Origin: Sphaerolaimus hirsutus
Taxonomy: Eukaryota > Nematoda > Chromadorea > Monhysterida > Sphaerolaimidae
Length of the DNA stretch: 64,000 nt
Assembly (NCBI GenBank): GCA_964036195.1
Contig: OZ038458.1
Coordinates: 15,141,832 to 15,205,831 of the forward strand
Reading direction: 5' to 3'
Under the pieces are notes generated by a model. It searched no databases. It was not told where the DNA came from and saw nothing but the letters and a program-made list of their open reading frames with translations. Of this stretch, positions 32,801 through 42,736 are shown piece after piece. Numbering within the stretch: the first letter of the stretch is position 1; each line of letters starts with the position of its first letter. The position numbers and the translations under genes were made by a program.

Positions 32801-35800
32801 TAATTACTTGCAGACCGCTACCAATTGCATAGATTTTACTTGCAGAGTGAGTCTTTCGGTACCTGTGCTTGGCACCCGACGTATAAATTTTTGAAGTTCA
32901 ATATTTTTAGTATTCCAGAAGCTCAGAATTCCAGAAATAAATATAAATGTTGTTATACTTCAGTGACTTTACACCTTGCACGCGTGGTTCACTTTGGAAC
33001 AGTGCTAAAGGTATTTAACTGGCGCAATATTCATAAGAAGTTTAAAAATTCATAGTAGTTTTAATCTTATGGGTTTATGTATTAACAACAACGAAATTTG
33101 TCATCGTTTTACAAAGATCGCATGCTTTAATTATGGTTGGCACATTTCCAACGTGCGACATAAATCAGTGCGAGTGCAGAGTATGAAGTCCGCCAAGTAT
33201 AAGTTCCATTCAAACTACTATCTTTAAACTGATGATATTCACAAAAATAAATTCTAAATATGCTACTGGAATTTACTGATTTACTGAGTTTGCATATTTT
33301 CACTAGTGTGTTTAAGAAAATCACAAATGGCTGCACCCCAAAAATGTTCAACTGGAATTTTGTGCATGAAGTGTACCGAAACTGTACAGAATACAATCGG
33401 TAAAGTTGTACACGAAGTTGTAAGAGGAAGATCTGCTCTTTGAGAAAATATTCTGTAAGTCAGTGGGTTGTTGACAGGAGTGTTTCTTACATTGCGGCCA
33501 CCAAATCATCTTAGCCTTTGGATTGGATTCGCATTTTGGCCGTGTGTTTTTAATACTGGTATATATTTTAGGATTTGTCTATCGTTTGCATTACTTCGCC
33601 TATTTTTTCTACATAAAATAGAAACCTAGTTTATTAATCGTTTATTTTTTTTCTAGCTTATTAATCGTAATTATTTACCGAGTAGTTTTTCACCCTGATT
33701 TTGGATAGTATAGCTCTTGTAACCCTGAATTTTTTTCTATACTCGGCGGACCGCAAAGTATGCGCCCAAAATTTTTTATGTCTTAGTCGATAACGCCCGA
33801 ACAGGATACTTACGTATTCACGTTCACAAAGAAAAGAAAAACATTTTAAAAAGAAAAAGGCGGAGTCACGTGCAAGTGACGAATGTTTTTCCTGAAACGT
33901 TTTTCTTTTTTTTGTTGGAACAATTTTTATTTACGATGACGTCATGATGGAGTGTGTCCTTCATAAAATTGCATAGCGCGCGGACCGCCGAGTATACCTA
34001 TTTGCGCTTCTACATTCCATGAAGAACTTTTTTGGCGCGCCTCGCTAGCGCTACGCACTTTAAATCTTTATTTTTCTGAAACGTCCACTAGATCTGAAAG
34101 GTAGAAACTTTGCTCAGCCGGTTTAAACAGTTTTTGCGGCGCGTTTCTCATAACCAAACATAGTATTTTTTACAAACACGCTGCATGTGACCAGAGTTGT
34201 TCAAATACCGGTATTTTTGGAAAACGTAAACGTAAACGTAAATACCTTTTCCAAATTTAAAGTATAAATACAAAAACGTAAGGTATTTTTAAAATACCAA
34301 GGAATACGTAAAAGAAAACGTAAACGTAAAAATTGCAAGAAGTACCCCATATGAGCAGAGCTTCTGAAAAGACCATTGTTGTGACATTTTCAACAATGTA
34401 TTCATGATTTCCATCCACATTTTTCACTTGCATTTCATAGCAAACAAAATATCTTTTTTGAAATTTTTGTCTTTGTAAATGAATGTTGGTGCTGATGGCC
34501 TCACAGTTTAGCAAGCTCTTGGATTAGAACACTTCTTCATCAAACATTTCATTTCTGCTAAACATCAGCATGATATGAATGAAACAAAACAGTGAAAGGT
34601 TGTCTAATGCACAATACACACACATAAATACACACATTCCATTTTCTGCTTGTAAATATTTATAGGTATTAATATTTATATTCATTCACCACACTGTTCA
34701 CATTCAACAATTGACACATTCATTACATTTAAAATTGCTTGATTACATTTATTTAGAATATTTGCACTGTCAAAACGACAATTACACAACACAATTGGCA
34801 TTATGTCCAATTGGTATAACTATTTACACAAAATCAATATGTGACTTAGTAATAGAGCACATTTGGCAGACGCGTGGTTGGATTTTTACGTTTTCTCTGG
34901 TACCCAGGTAATTGTGCCAGGAAAACGTAACAAAACGTAATGGTATTTTTGGAAAACGTAAACGTAAACGTAAGTATAAATACCCGAATAACCGGGTATT
35001 TCGGGTAAACGTAAATACGTTTTTCCAACTCTGCATGTGACCACGTTGCCGTCGACTGACCCTGTAATATGGCAGTTTCTCGCTGGTGCTCGACTCTGTC
35101 CTGGCTTGTCTAATGGTGTCGCTCTGCGGCGGCGGGTACCGAAAGTTGGGCACCTCGCCCGCCGGTTTGGGCCCGTATTCCTGCGCCCCGCCGTTGGTCC
35201 CTGGCGACCCGTTGCCGTTACCGTTCGGGTATTCATTATTGGTCTGAGCGTTGTTGTTGTTGTTGTTCGGCTCGGCCGTGTAGCCGCCGGGGCGGCCGCC
35301 GCCAGGTCGCCCGCCGCCTGGCTGCCCGACACCCGGCCGCCCGCCGCCCGGCGGCATGTAATTGCCCGACAAAGGGGGCACGTAGTTGCCGGGCAGTGTG
35401 CCGCCGTTGTTCCCCGCGCCGCCGTTGAAATCGCGGCAGGTGGGCGGCTGCGCGCGCATTTAATCGTTGCGTTTTTTTACAAGTCAGAAAATATTGATCA
35501 TGCGTAGGGTTCAAACGGGATTGACTATTTGGGATCGGTATTGGTGTTTTGAATTTCCGGGATCAGGATTGTTTTTGCGTTTTTGTGATTGGCATCGGGA
35601 TTTTGGCCTAAGTTCTGGTATAGAAAGTTTTTCTCAAAATTTTTTTACAAAAAAAGTCTAAAAACACTTGAATTTGAGAGAAGTAGCATTAAAAGACACA
35701 CTGTATATTTCGGTTCACATTTCTCAGTGTAAAAAGTCATCTCTTTCACTGTTTCACCTTTTTCTAAATTTTCCGGGATCGGGATTGGGAGATTGGGAAA

Positions 35801-38800
35801 GTTTTTCATGATCTGTAAATTTTCCGGATCGGGATTTTAATATCTCGGAATCGGGATCGGAACAGCTGAATCCCGGAAATCATCGGTATTCAGGATCAAG
35901 TTCCGCTTTGAACCCCAACCACAGCTCTATGTGGTCAATTACCGTGACTCCATCACACGCGTCTGCCGAGGCCCTCGAGGTGCGGCCGGCCGCCCGGTCG
36001 CAGATGGTGATCTCGCACTGGAAGGCGAGCGACGGCCGGTCGGCGAACTTGAACGCGTGCGTCTCCACGTAGGCGCGTCGCCCGTCCGGCTCGTATGTCA
36101 GGCCCGGCATCACGTACGGGTCCGTGGGGCACCTGTGGTGGGGTTTCATTGTATTATTATTTGCTACTTCCGACGTTATAAACTGAGAAGAAGGCTTGTG
36201 TGGTAGAATACCGTATTTCCTCGAAATATCCCCAGAGTTATTTTATAGTGCCAACTTTTAGGGAAGTTAACTGAGGGGGTATTTTTTCGGAGTGCACATT
36301 TTGAGGGAGGTCATTGTCACTTCAATGTTTTCTTATCGTTTATTTAATTTAAAAGGCGAGTGATACCGGATAAGAGCAGGGGGCAGTCCCAGTAGGGTGT
36401 CAAAAAATTTTTTTTACGGAAAACGGAAAACGGAAAGGTAAAATTTTTTCACTTTACGGAAAACGGAAAACGGAAAGGTAAAAAAAAAATTTCTGCCGGA
36501 AAACGGAAAACGGAAAGGTAAAAAAATTTCACTCAGCGGAAAACGGAAGACGGAAAGGTAAAAAAAAATGGTCAGCCGGAAAACGGAAAATGGAAAAATG
36601 AAATGCCGGAAAACGGAAAACGGAAAGCAAAATTTTCACGGAAACGGAAAAAATAAAGTGAAATTAGCACGGTAATAGACAAATTTGCAGGAGGAAAACC
36701 TGCATGCAGGTTTGCCTGTTTGGCTTTGATTGTGGTAGCTGTACATTCTGCAACTAGGATCATGCCTGTAACTTCACTTGTAGTTCAAGCTTAACTGAAC
36801 CAACAAAAAATCATCAAAAAGTAGCCATAGTGGCCATAGGAAAGGAAACACTATGACAATTTCACAGTCTAGAAGCAGTGGGAATCACTGATGACCCCTA
36901 TGCAATTGATGACAACATTGCAGAGGAGATGATAATAAATAGCATAAAATTCAACGACAACAACAAACGATACTATATTGACTGGCCGTATAAAGAGAGT
37001 ATCAGTGACCTGCAGAAAAGCAGAAACCTTGGTGCGGTTTAATTCACTGATAAGAAGATTCAACAAAGATCCAAACCTATTCTAACAATACCGGAAAGTT
37101 TCGGACGACCAACTAGAAAAGGGGATAATTGAGATATGTGATGACAAAACAGACAACAAGGGGATTCATTACCTGCCACACCAGCCAGTAATCACTCCGG
37201 GCAAATCGACATCATGCAGAATTGTGTACGATGGGTCGGCAGGTAAGCCCAGTTTCAACGAGTGCCTTTTTAGAGGACCAATTACAACACCATTAGCACT
37301 GGGCCTACTCCTGAGGTTCAGGGCAGGCAATCTAGCATTAATTGCCGATATTGAAAAAGAATTGTTGCAAATAGGATTGCATGACCAAGCTAGAGACTAC
37401 ACACAATTTTTCTGGCTGAAAGATGCCTCAAAACCAGTAACTGAAAATAACTTAATAGTACTTTGTTTTAAACGCGTACTGTTTGGACTTGTCTGCAGCC
37501 CAGCAATTTTGGGAGCAGTCATAAAACACCATTTAAATGTGACAATAAACAACATGAATGAATCTGAAGAAAATGAAGGGGAACGAAACTAGTTGGCGAT
37601 GATAATAAACAACATTTATGTTGATAACTTCATCATGAGTGTCACGAATGAAGTTGAAGCTTTAGAACTATATTACAAAGTCAAAGCTTTATTTAACCAA
37701 TGTTCTATGAACATGAGGGAATGGCTGTCAAACTCCAGATCAGTCATGAATGAAATAGCAGAAAACAACAGGAGTCCAAAGGTGAATAAAATTGTCGCAG
37801 TAATGGGCATGAAATAAAATCACCTGAACGAACATGCTGGCAATATCAACACCAAAATTGCAAATTGACAGCATCACAACACCAACCAGATGAAACTTGA
37901 ATAAATTATTGGTGTCAGCATATGACCCAATTGGGTTCACAGCACCTGTTTCACTGACCCTGAAATCCCAGTTGTCAATGCTGCTCCAAGAGACAAAAAC
38001 AACACAATGGGATGAGCCAATTGAAGATAAATACAGATTGGAAAAATGTCAGAAAACAGAAAATTGAGCCAGAAAATGGAAAAATGGCCTGGTAAAACGG
38101 AAACGGAAAGGTAAAAATTATTCAACCGGAAAACGGAAAAATGGGCCGGAAAAACGGAAACGGAAAGGTAAAAAATTTTCAGCTGCCGGAAAACGGAAAG
38201 GTAAAAATTTTTTGGCTGCCGGAAAATGGAAAACGGAAAGGTAAAATTTTTTCGGATGCCGGAAAACGGAAAACGGAAAGGTAAAAAATTTTCCTGCGGA
38301 AAGGCGGAAACGGAAAACGGAAACGGAAATTTGACACCCTAGTCCCAAGCCCTGTAAAGTGAATTGTCAAATATAAAGTCAAATGCAGAGTAAAGTGTCA
38401 ATTGTTGTGCAAAGTGTCAAATGTAAAGTAAAGAGTCAAATATAAAGTAAAGTGTCAGTTGTGTATCCAAATCTTATTGTTTTTGTATCCTAATATCATT
38501 TTGTCTCATAAAATTTGGATACAAAAACATAAGATTTGTATGCACAATTGACCCTTTACTTTACATTTGACACTTTGCATGACAATTGACATTTACTTTA
38601 CATTTGACACTTTGCATGACAATTGACACTTTACTTTACAGGAATTGGGGCTGCCACCAGTTGAAGTTGCAAAACAAATGACATTACCATTTTGTAATTG
38701 AAAAGTAAACATCCTGGAGATTTTTCCACGATTGTGGTAAGAATGTTATGATGAATGATAAATTCAGTGGTATTTTACGGACTGTGACAAGCTGAATGAT

Positions 38801-40788
38801 ACGGAGAAAAATCTCCTATCACAACTACATGTCACGGTTCAACCAAATAAAAATTTCCTTGCCACTTATCACTTTGTCACTTGACAAAGTGCGCATCGAC
38901 GCCACTTAATGGACGGAAATATCACGCATTTATAACAAGTATCCAACCCATAACTGTCCACAGCCAGAAAGGGTCTAGTAGCGCCGCCGTTGATGACGCA
39001 GTTCCTCACGAGCATCGCCTGGGCGGCGGGGTCGATGTCGCACTCCCACACGTGGTAGAGCGGCTGGCCGACGCGCGCGTAACGCACCTCGGGCCCGTCG
39101 GCCGACTGCTGCCGCAGCGCGTACACGCAGCCTACTGAGCTGGTTTGTTCTGCTAGAGTGTCCGTGGTCATCATGCTGCGGAGGGGGGGGGGTATTTTGA
39201 AGACAATATCTGGCCACTGACTGCTCTTTCAGTTTGCAGTCTTCATGTTTTATCCGTTTTGAGCGTTCTTTTTCATATTGTTGCATAGTCATACTTATGG
39301 TGAATTACTGTGGTGGGAATTGTCATTAAAACAGTTATTTTTGCTTCGTGTTTAAGAAGGTGTACACATTGTGAGAGCTCGTTTCCACCATGATCCAGAT
39401 CTGGTGACAAATATTTACAACCGCAAGTGCATTTTCATGCATCGACTTTAAGACGCCGTGAAATACTGCCTCATGTCATAAGCATCAAAATATTTATATA
39501 ACTTTTGGTGCATGAACGTCTATCTCAGAGGAGTGATTCAATGTTATGGCGATTTTTTTATCGTTTGTAAATAGTTATACACCTCGAATATTGTTAATGT
39601 GGTTTTATTCGAGGTAAAACGGTAGCCGAAAATTACTTTCCTATTCATAACGAATACCTACTATCTTTTTTGAATTTCTGAAATCACAAACCTGACGTCT
39701 AAATTCTGCGTCAGTACATTGTTCTCGTTGGTGTAGAAACAGCGCACGTTGTATGCAACGTCTGCTTTTGTCAGGAATAACGGGTGAAAGCTGATGATGA
39801 CCACAAAGCTCTGTTGCATCCCATTCGGCTGTAGCTGCGTTGCGAGGCGCCCTTATATTTACACTACCAAACTCGATCATAAATACACTTGGTGGACCGC
39901 AAAGTATGTGCAGAATCCTACCATAATCTTATGAATAAAATTTTGTGATAAATTTCCTAAATAATTGTGCCTACGCACACTAGTTTTCACACGAAATTTC
40001 GAAAACTCACGAATCAGCTTAGAACGCATTTGAGTTTTCTACAATGAGGTGGCTGTCAACTACAGTTGACGGAGATTTAAAATGACTCATTGTGGAAAAA
40101 AACTCAAACACGTTCAAAGTTAATTTATGAGTTTTCGAAATTTCGTGTGAAAACTAGTGTGCGCAGGGCCATTATTCCATAGTAAAAACGAAATGTTGTG
40201 ATGAGAAGAATGATTTTTGGTTCATTATTCAGATGAGTTATGGTAGGTTTCCATACTGAGTGTGATGTCCGCCGAGTATACAAACTCGACGGCCTCCACC
40301 TACCTGTCTAACCCTCCTCATGTCGCAGGTGCCCAACTGCACGGTGAATTCAACCTGGAGCTTGTCGTCGGCGGCGGGCGGGCCGCCGCCCTGCGCCGCC
40401 TGCGCGAACGCGTTCACGCCCACCTGTCGCAGGCTGTAGGGCGTGCCGGGCGAGGTCGCCTGCAGCTCGCAGCCGGGCACGCCGCTGCGGCCCTTGACGT
40501 AGGCGCGGCCGGCGAACGGCGTCTCGGTGCGGAAGCGCAGCGTGACCGACCGGCTGCCGCACTCCACCGTGGGCGCGCCTTTGGGGTTGTGAGGTTTGGC
40601 GTAGGTTTAGGTAATGCTGCTTAGTCTTGCGTGATGGAGGTTTTGGGTCTGGATGATTGCGGCACAGTTTCACGTGTTTTGTGTGAGCTTGAGTTGAACC
40701 TACCGGTTACCCCATTGGGTATCTCGATGGCGTCTGCCTTGTAAAGCCATAGAAGCCACGGCACCGCTGTCAAAGTAAGCTGGCGCAT
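29900..40788 (-). CDS. Zona-pellucida (ZP) domain type I membrane protein, 9 exons
   Basis: Exons in coding order: 40704-40788, 40304-40578, 39692-39810, 38948-39175, 35943-36132, 35061-35447, 31241-31417, 30518-30875, 29900-30156; joined length 691 aa. The signal peptide is MRQLTLTAVPWLLWLYKADA. The ZP-N part carries four cysteines (VECGSRS, PGCEL, GTCDMRR, VRCFYTN). The ZP-C part continues through GQPLYHVWECDI, LVRNCVINGG, YGCPTDPYVMPG and FQCEITICDRA. Next is a Pro/Gly/Asn-rich linker (about residues 299-427), an acidic region, a furin-type RERR (about 541), one membrane helix (about 642-666) and a basic tail (KPTRKRGRKK). Such proteins polymerise in apical matrix or cuticle after proteolytic release. 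The arthropod subfamily is not identified. The last acceptor could instead be 33 bases further in. ATG at 40788 was chosen over 40818 because it opens the signal peptide. Confidence 0.85.
31045..31222. repeat. GGGGCCAATTCCGCA fold-back element in ZP intron 7
   Basis: GGTGCCAATTCCGCAAAAAG at the left mirrors TGTTGCGGAATCGGCCCCAG at the right, with AAGTGAAATTGG / TTTCACTTCTCC inside. A second copy with ends GGGGCCAGTTCCGCAAATTG is at about 63594-63760. Confidence 0.65.
31680..32655. mobile_element. F12 composite element in ZP intron 6
   Basis: It is related to 25335-26400 in opposite orientation: outer AGGATTGGTTTTATAAAA and GATTTTGCGAACCCTG, arrays of TTTTATTTTATT, and an inner F1-like part (about 32028-32425) of GTCAATTGTCATGACAAATG repeats. 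Together with the rest of 31418-35060 it makes up ZP intron 6, in which no gene is seen. Confidence 0.65.
33738..33995. repeat. F20 MITE copy in ZP intron 6
   Basis: CTATACTCGGCGGACCGCAA at the left and GCGCGGACCGCCGAGTATAC at the right are inverted copies. The interior contains two AAACGTTTTTC/GAAAAACATTTT-like arms and a TGACGTCAT palindrome. No reading frame of note. Confidence 0.75.
34195..35035. repeat. F9-type element (AAACGTAAACGTAA) in ZP intron 6
   Basis: AGAGTTGTTCAAATACCGGT at the left and AAATACGTTTTTCCAACTCT at the right enclose AACGTAAACGTAAACG arrays, two CCCGAATAACCGGG-like palindromes and an AT-rich 500-base centre. It ends about 25 bases from ZP exon 6. Confidence 0.65.
35503..35915. 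repeat. F4a (CGGGATCGGGAT) element in ZP intron 5
   Basis: TAGGGTTCAAACGGGATTGA at the left and CCGCTTTGAACCCCAACC at the right are inverted termini, with CGGGATCGG units subterminally and an AT-rich centre. It fills most of the 495-base intron 35448-35942 and ends 27 bases from exon 5. Confidence 0.75.
36393..38341. mobile_element. F6 element (TAGGGTGTCA termini, CGGAAAACGGAAA arrays)
   Basis: TAGGGTGTCA at 36393 and TGACACCCTA ending at 38341 are inverted termini. The near-copies GTCCCAG (36386-36392) and GTCCCAA (38342-38348) suggest a 6-7 base target duplication. CGGAAAACGGAAAGG units fill 36415-36640 and 38095-38330 in the same orientation on one strand. The middle carries a BEL/Pao-like reverse-transcriptase remnant. 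A short copy without cargo is at 51513-51652. Confidence 0.8.
37150..37820 (+). pseudogene. BEL/Pao-type retrotransposon reverse-transcriptase fragment, broken
   Basis: The translated fragment has the BEL/Pao order of motifs: LPHQPVITPGKST, RIVYDGSAGKPSFNECLFRG, LIADIEKELLQIG, CSPAILGA, then NIYVDNFIMSVTN and MREWLSNS. An in-frame TAG interrupts it at 37590-37592, the frame ends at 37815-37817, and further stops lie upstream of 37160. The catalytic YxDD box reads YVDN, so it would be inactive even without the stops. No integrase, protease or LTR is seen. It lies inside F6, either as captured cargo or as a later insertion. Purely a relic. Confidence 0.8.
39888..40278. repeat. F20 MITE with a nested F3 element in ZP intron 2
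   Basis: Outer ends TTGGTGGACCGCAAAGTATG and GATGTCCGCCGAGTATAC; inner F3 from about CACACTAGTTTTCACACGAA (39976) to TTTCGTGTGAAAACTAGTGT (40162). F3 arms GAAAACTCACGAATCAGCTT and AAGTTAATTTATGAGTTTTC are complementary. It sits within intron 39811-40303. Confidence 0.7.
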
Positions 40789-42736
40789 TTTTATTCCACG
40801 ATTCAGCGTCACACCCAAAGTTCGATTTATCTGCCAAATTTGCGTCGCACGGCCAGCACGCGTTTTGGGTAGGAGTTGTAACTCATCGCTGGAGTGCCGG
40901 TGTACGGGCAGCGGACCACTTGAAAATTATTTATACATAAATATTTATCTCGTCGCGTTACCGTGCCCGCCCGCTTTTGCGCCTTATCTCATTTGGTTAT
41001 TGGTGTCAAAAACGCGCCGCGGCGGCTCCAATCGACGCAAGAACAATACTTGCCGCGCGGCGGCGCGCCGCCGCGTCGGCATGCACATGCGCAGTGCGTT
41101 TGACCGCCAGCCCGGCGCGTGTTTGGTTTAGCGGCGGCGAGCCACTCGAAGCGGCGCAAATGGGCCACGGGTATTCGCCGGTTATCATGTCCAACTTGCA
41201 GTTTGTCTGGTTGTATTGTATTTGTCGCTATCATATTTACTTGTTGGCGCATTTGAATTGCGTTTTGGATATCCGATTGTTTGCACTGTCAGTCATTGTT
41301 TGCCCGCGGCACTCCTTCGGGCGATTTCATGAGTTTTAACAATCGCTGAGCTGGAAATAATGAATGTTTAGAAGGATCGCATCATTGTGATGCTCGGGAA
41401 TAGCGCGCCTACGACCGCTACAAATAACATACGCAAAGGTGCAACGTGCATGAATAAATACATGCAAAAGTTTATGGCTGTCTGGCATCACTTTATTTTT
41501 GTAAGAAAATGATCATAAATTTCCAAAGATACGGTGAAATGTCTCCATGTAAAATGTCAAAGGACCGGTAATTTTTTGACATTTTACTGAGCATTATAAA
41601 TACATGGCTTTTGACACTTTGTATAACATTTTACATTTTACAGGGGATTTCAGGGGCTGGAAGTGACACCGGTCTATAATATTTCATACGTCAAAACAAT
41701 GTGCAATTTTGTAGTTGAAGGATGGTTTTAGGTGCATCAAAACTGGCAGGAGATCTGTGACACATTGCCAAGTACCCGATTTTTTTTAAATACTGACAGG
41801 TCGTAATGGTGCAGTTCCAAAACTTTCCGATAAAAACTGTATAATACCAATATTTATTAATATATTTATTTATGTGAAACGTACGCAATCACATCAATTT
41901 CAGTATCACAGGAACATCGAGATACTGGCATAATACTGGGTAAAATAAATACGCACGTATTATTTATTTAGGTAGGTAATATCTGCTGCAATACTGTCAA
42001 AAATCCAAATTTCTAAAAGTGTAATTTTCAGAATCAATTTGAAATAACATTTGCCAGGATTTATAAGCTGTAAATACAGTATTTTGTTCAGAGTTGTAAA
42101 AGTAGTGAACTTTTTCAAAAGTAAACGTAAACGTGAAGTATTTATTTTTTACTCACAGGTGAGTACAGAAAACGTAAAGTATTTATTTTTTACTTTTACT
42201 CATGAGTAAACGTGAGTAAATTACTTTTGTCTCCGGAAAACGTAAAAGTGGATATTTTTGAAGAATATGGCCCCAATTTTCGCTCAAAATCACGAATTTT
42301 CGAACGTTTTCACCATCAAATTTACTAGTTTATGTGTTTTTGTCTATTCTTATGCTATTTTGGATATTTTGACTCTATTTAAAAACTTTTCTCTCCTTTT
42401 GTTTCCTGTATGCCTTGAAAAAGTCTATAAAAGCCTGTTTGAAATACGTTTCCTGTACTCGCGTACCTTAAAAAAGTACGCGAGTAAATGAGTATCGGTA
42501 TTTTTTTGGGAGGAAACGTGAACGTATTTTTGCAGTACTCGAGTATCCGTATTTATCGAGTAAACGTAAATACGTTTTAACAACTACGATTTTGTTCTAT
42601 ATCTCACGTGGAACATCAATCTTAGAGGTTTTTTTGAGCGAGAAAATAATAAAAACGTATATAAAAAATATTCGAACGCAATCTCATCAAAAAATATTAC
42701 TAATGATTTTTACCGGCTCCCAATGTCACCCCAACG
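40789..42736. other. Spacer between ZP and ammonium transporter genes, with CpG-rich block
   Basis: A GC/CpG-rich patch at about 41030-41180 (GCCGCGCGGCGGCGCGCCGC) lies 250-400 bases upstream of the ZP start codon and is a candidate promoter region, by composition and position only. A degenerate F1-like piece is at 41540-41660. An F9-like element with CGTAAACG and GAGTAAA units covers about 42090-42590. I see no gene in the spacer. Confidence 0.45.

Larger units (their letters stand above)
36380..38657 (-). mobile_element. F1 element interrupted by an F6 element, ZP intron 4
   Basis: The outer F1 ends are GGGGCAGTCCC (36380) and GGGGCTGCCAC (38657), flanked by CAG on both sides (36377-36379 and 38658-38660). 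The F1 left end is broken after CAGTCCCAG by an F6 element, and F1 resumes at 38342 with GTCCCAAGCCCTGTAAAGTG. Sense orientation matches the ZP gene, but the element lies inside a 2.8-kb intron (36133-38947). Confidence 0.8.

Noticed and set aside
37150-37820. Intact retroelement or viral polymerase gene
   Set aside because: It has in-frame stops, a YVDN in place of YVDD, and lacks other domains and LTRs; only a relic of BEL/Pao type is supported.
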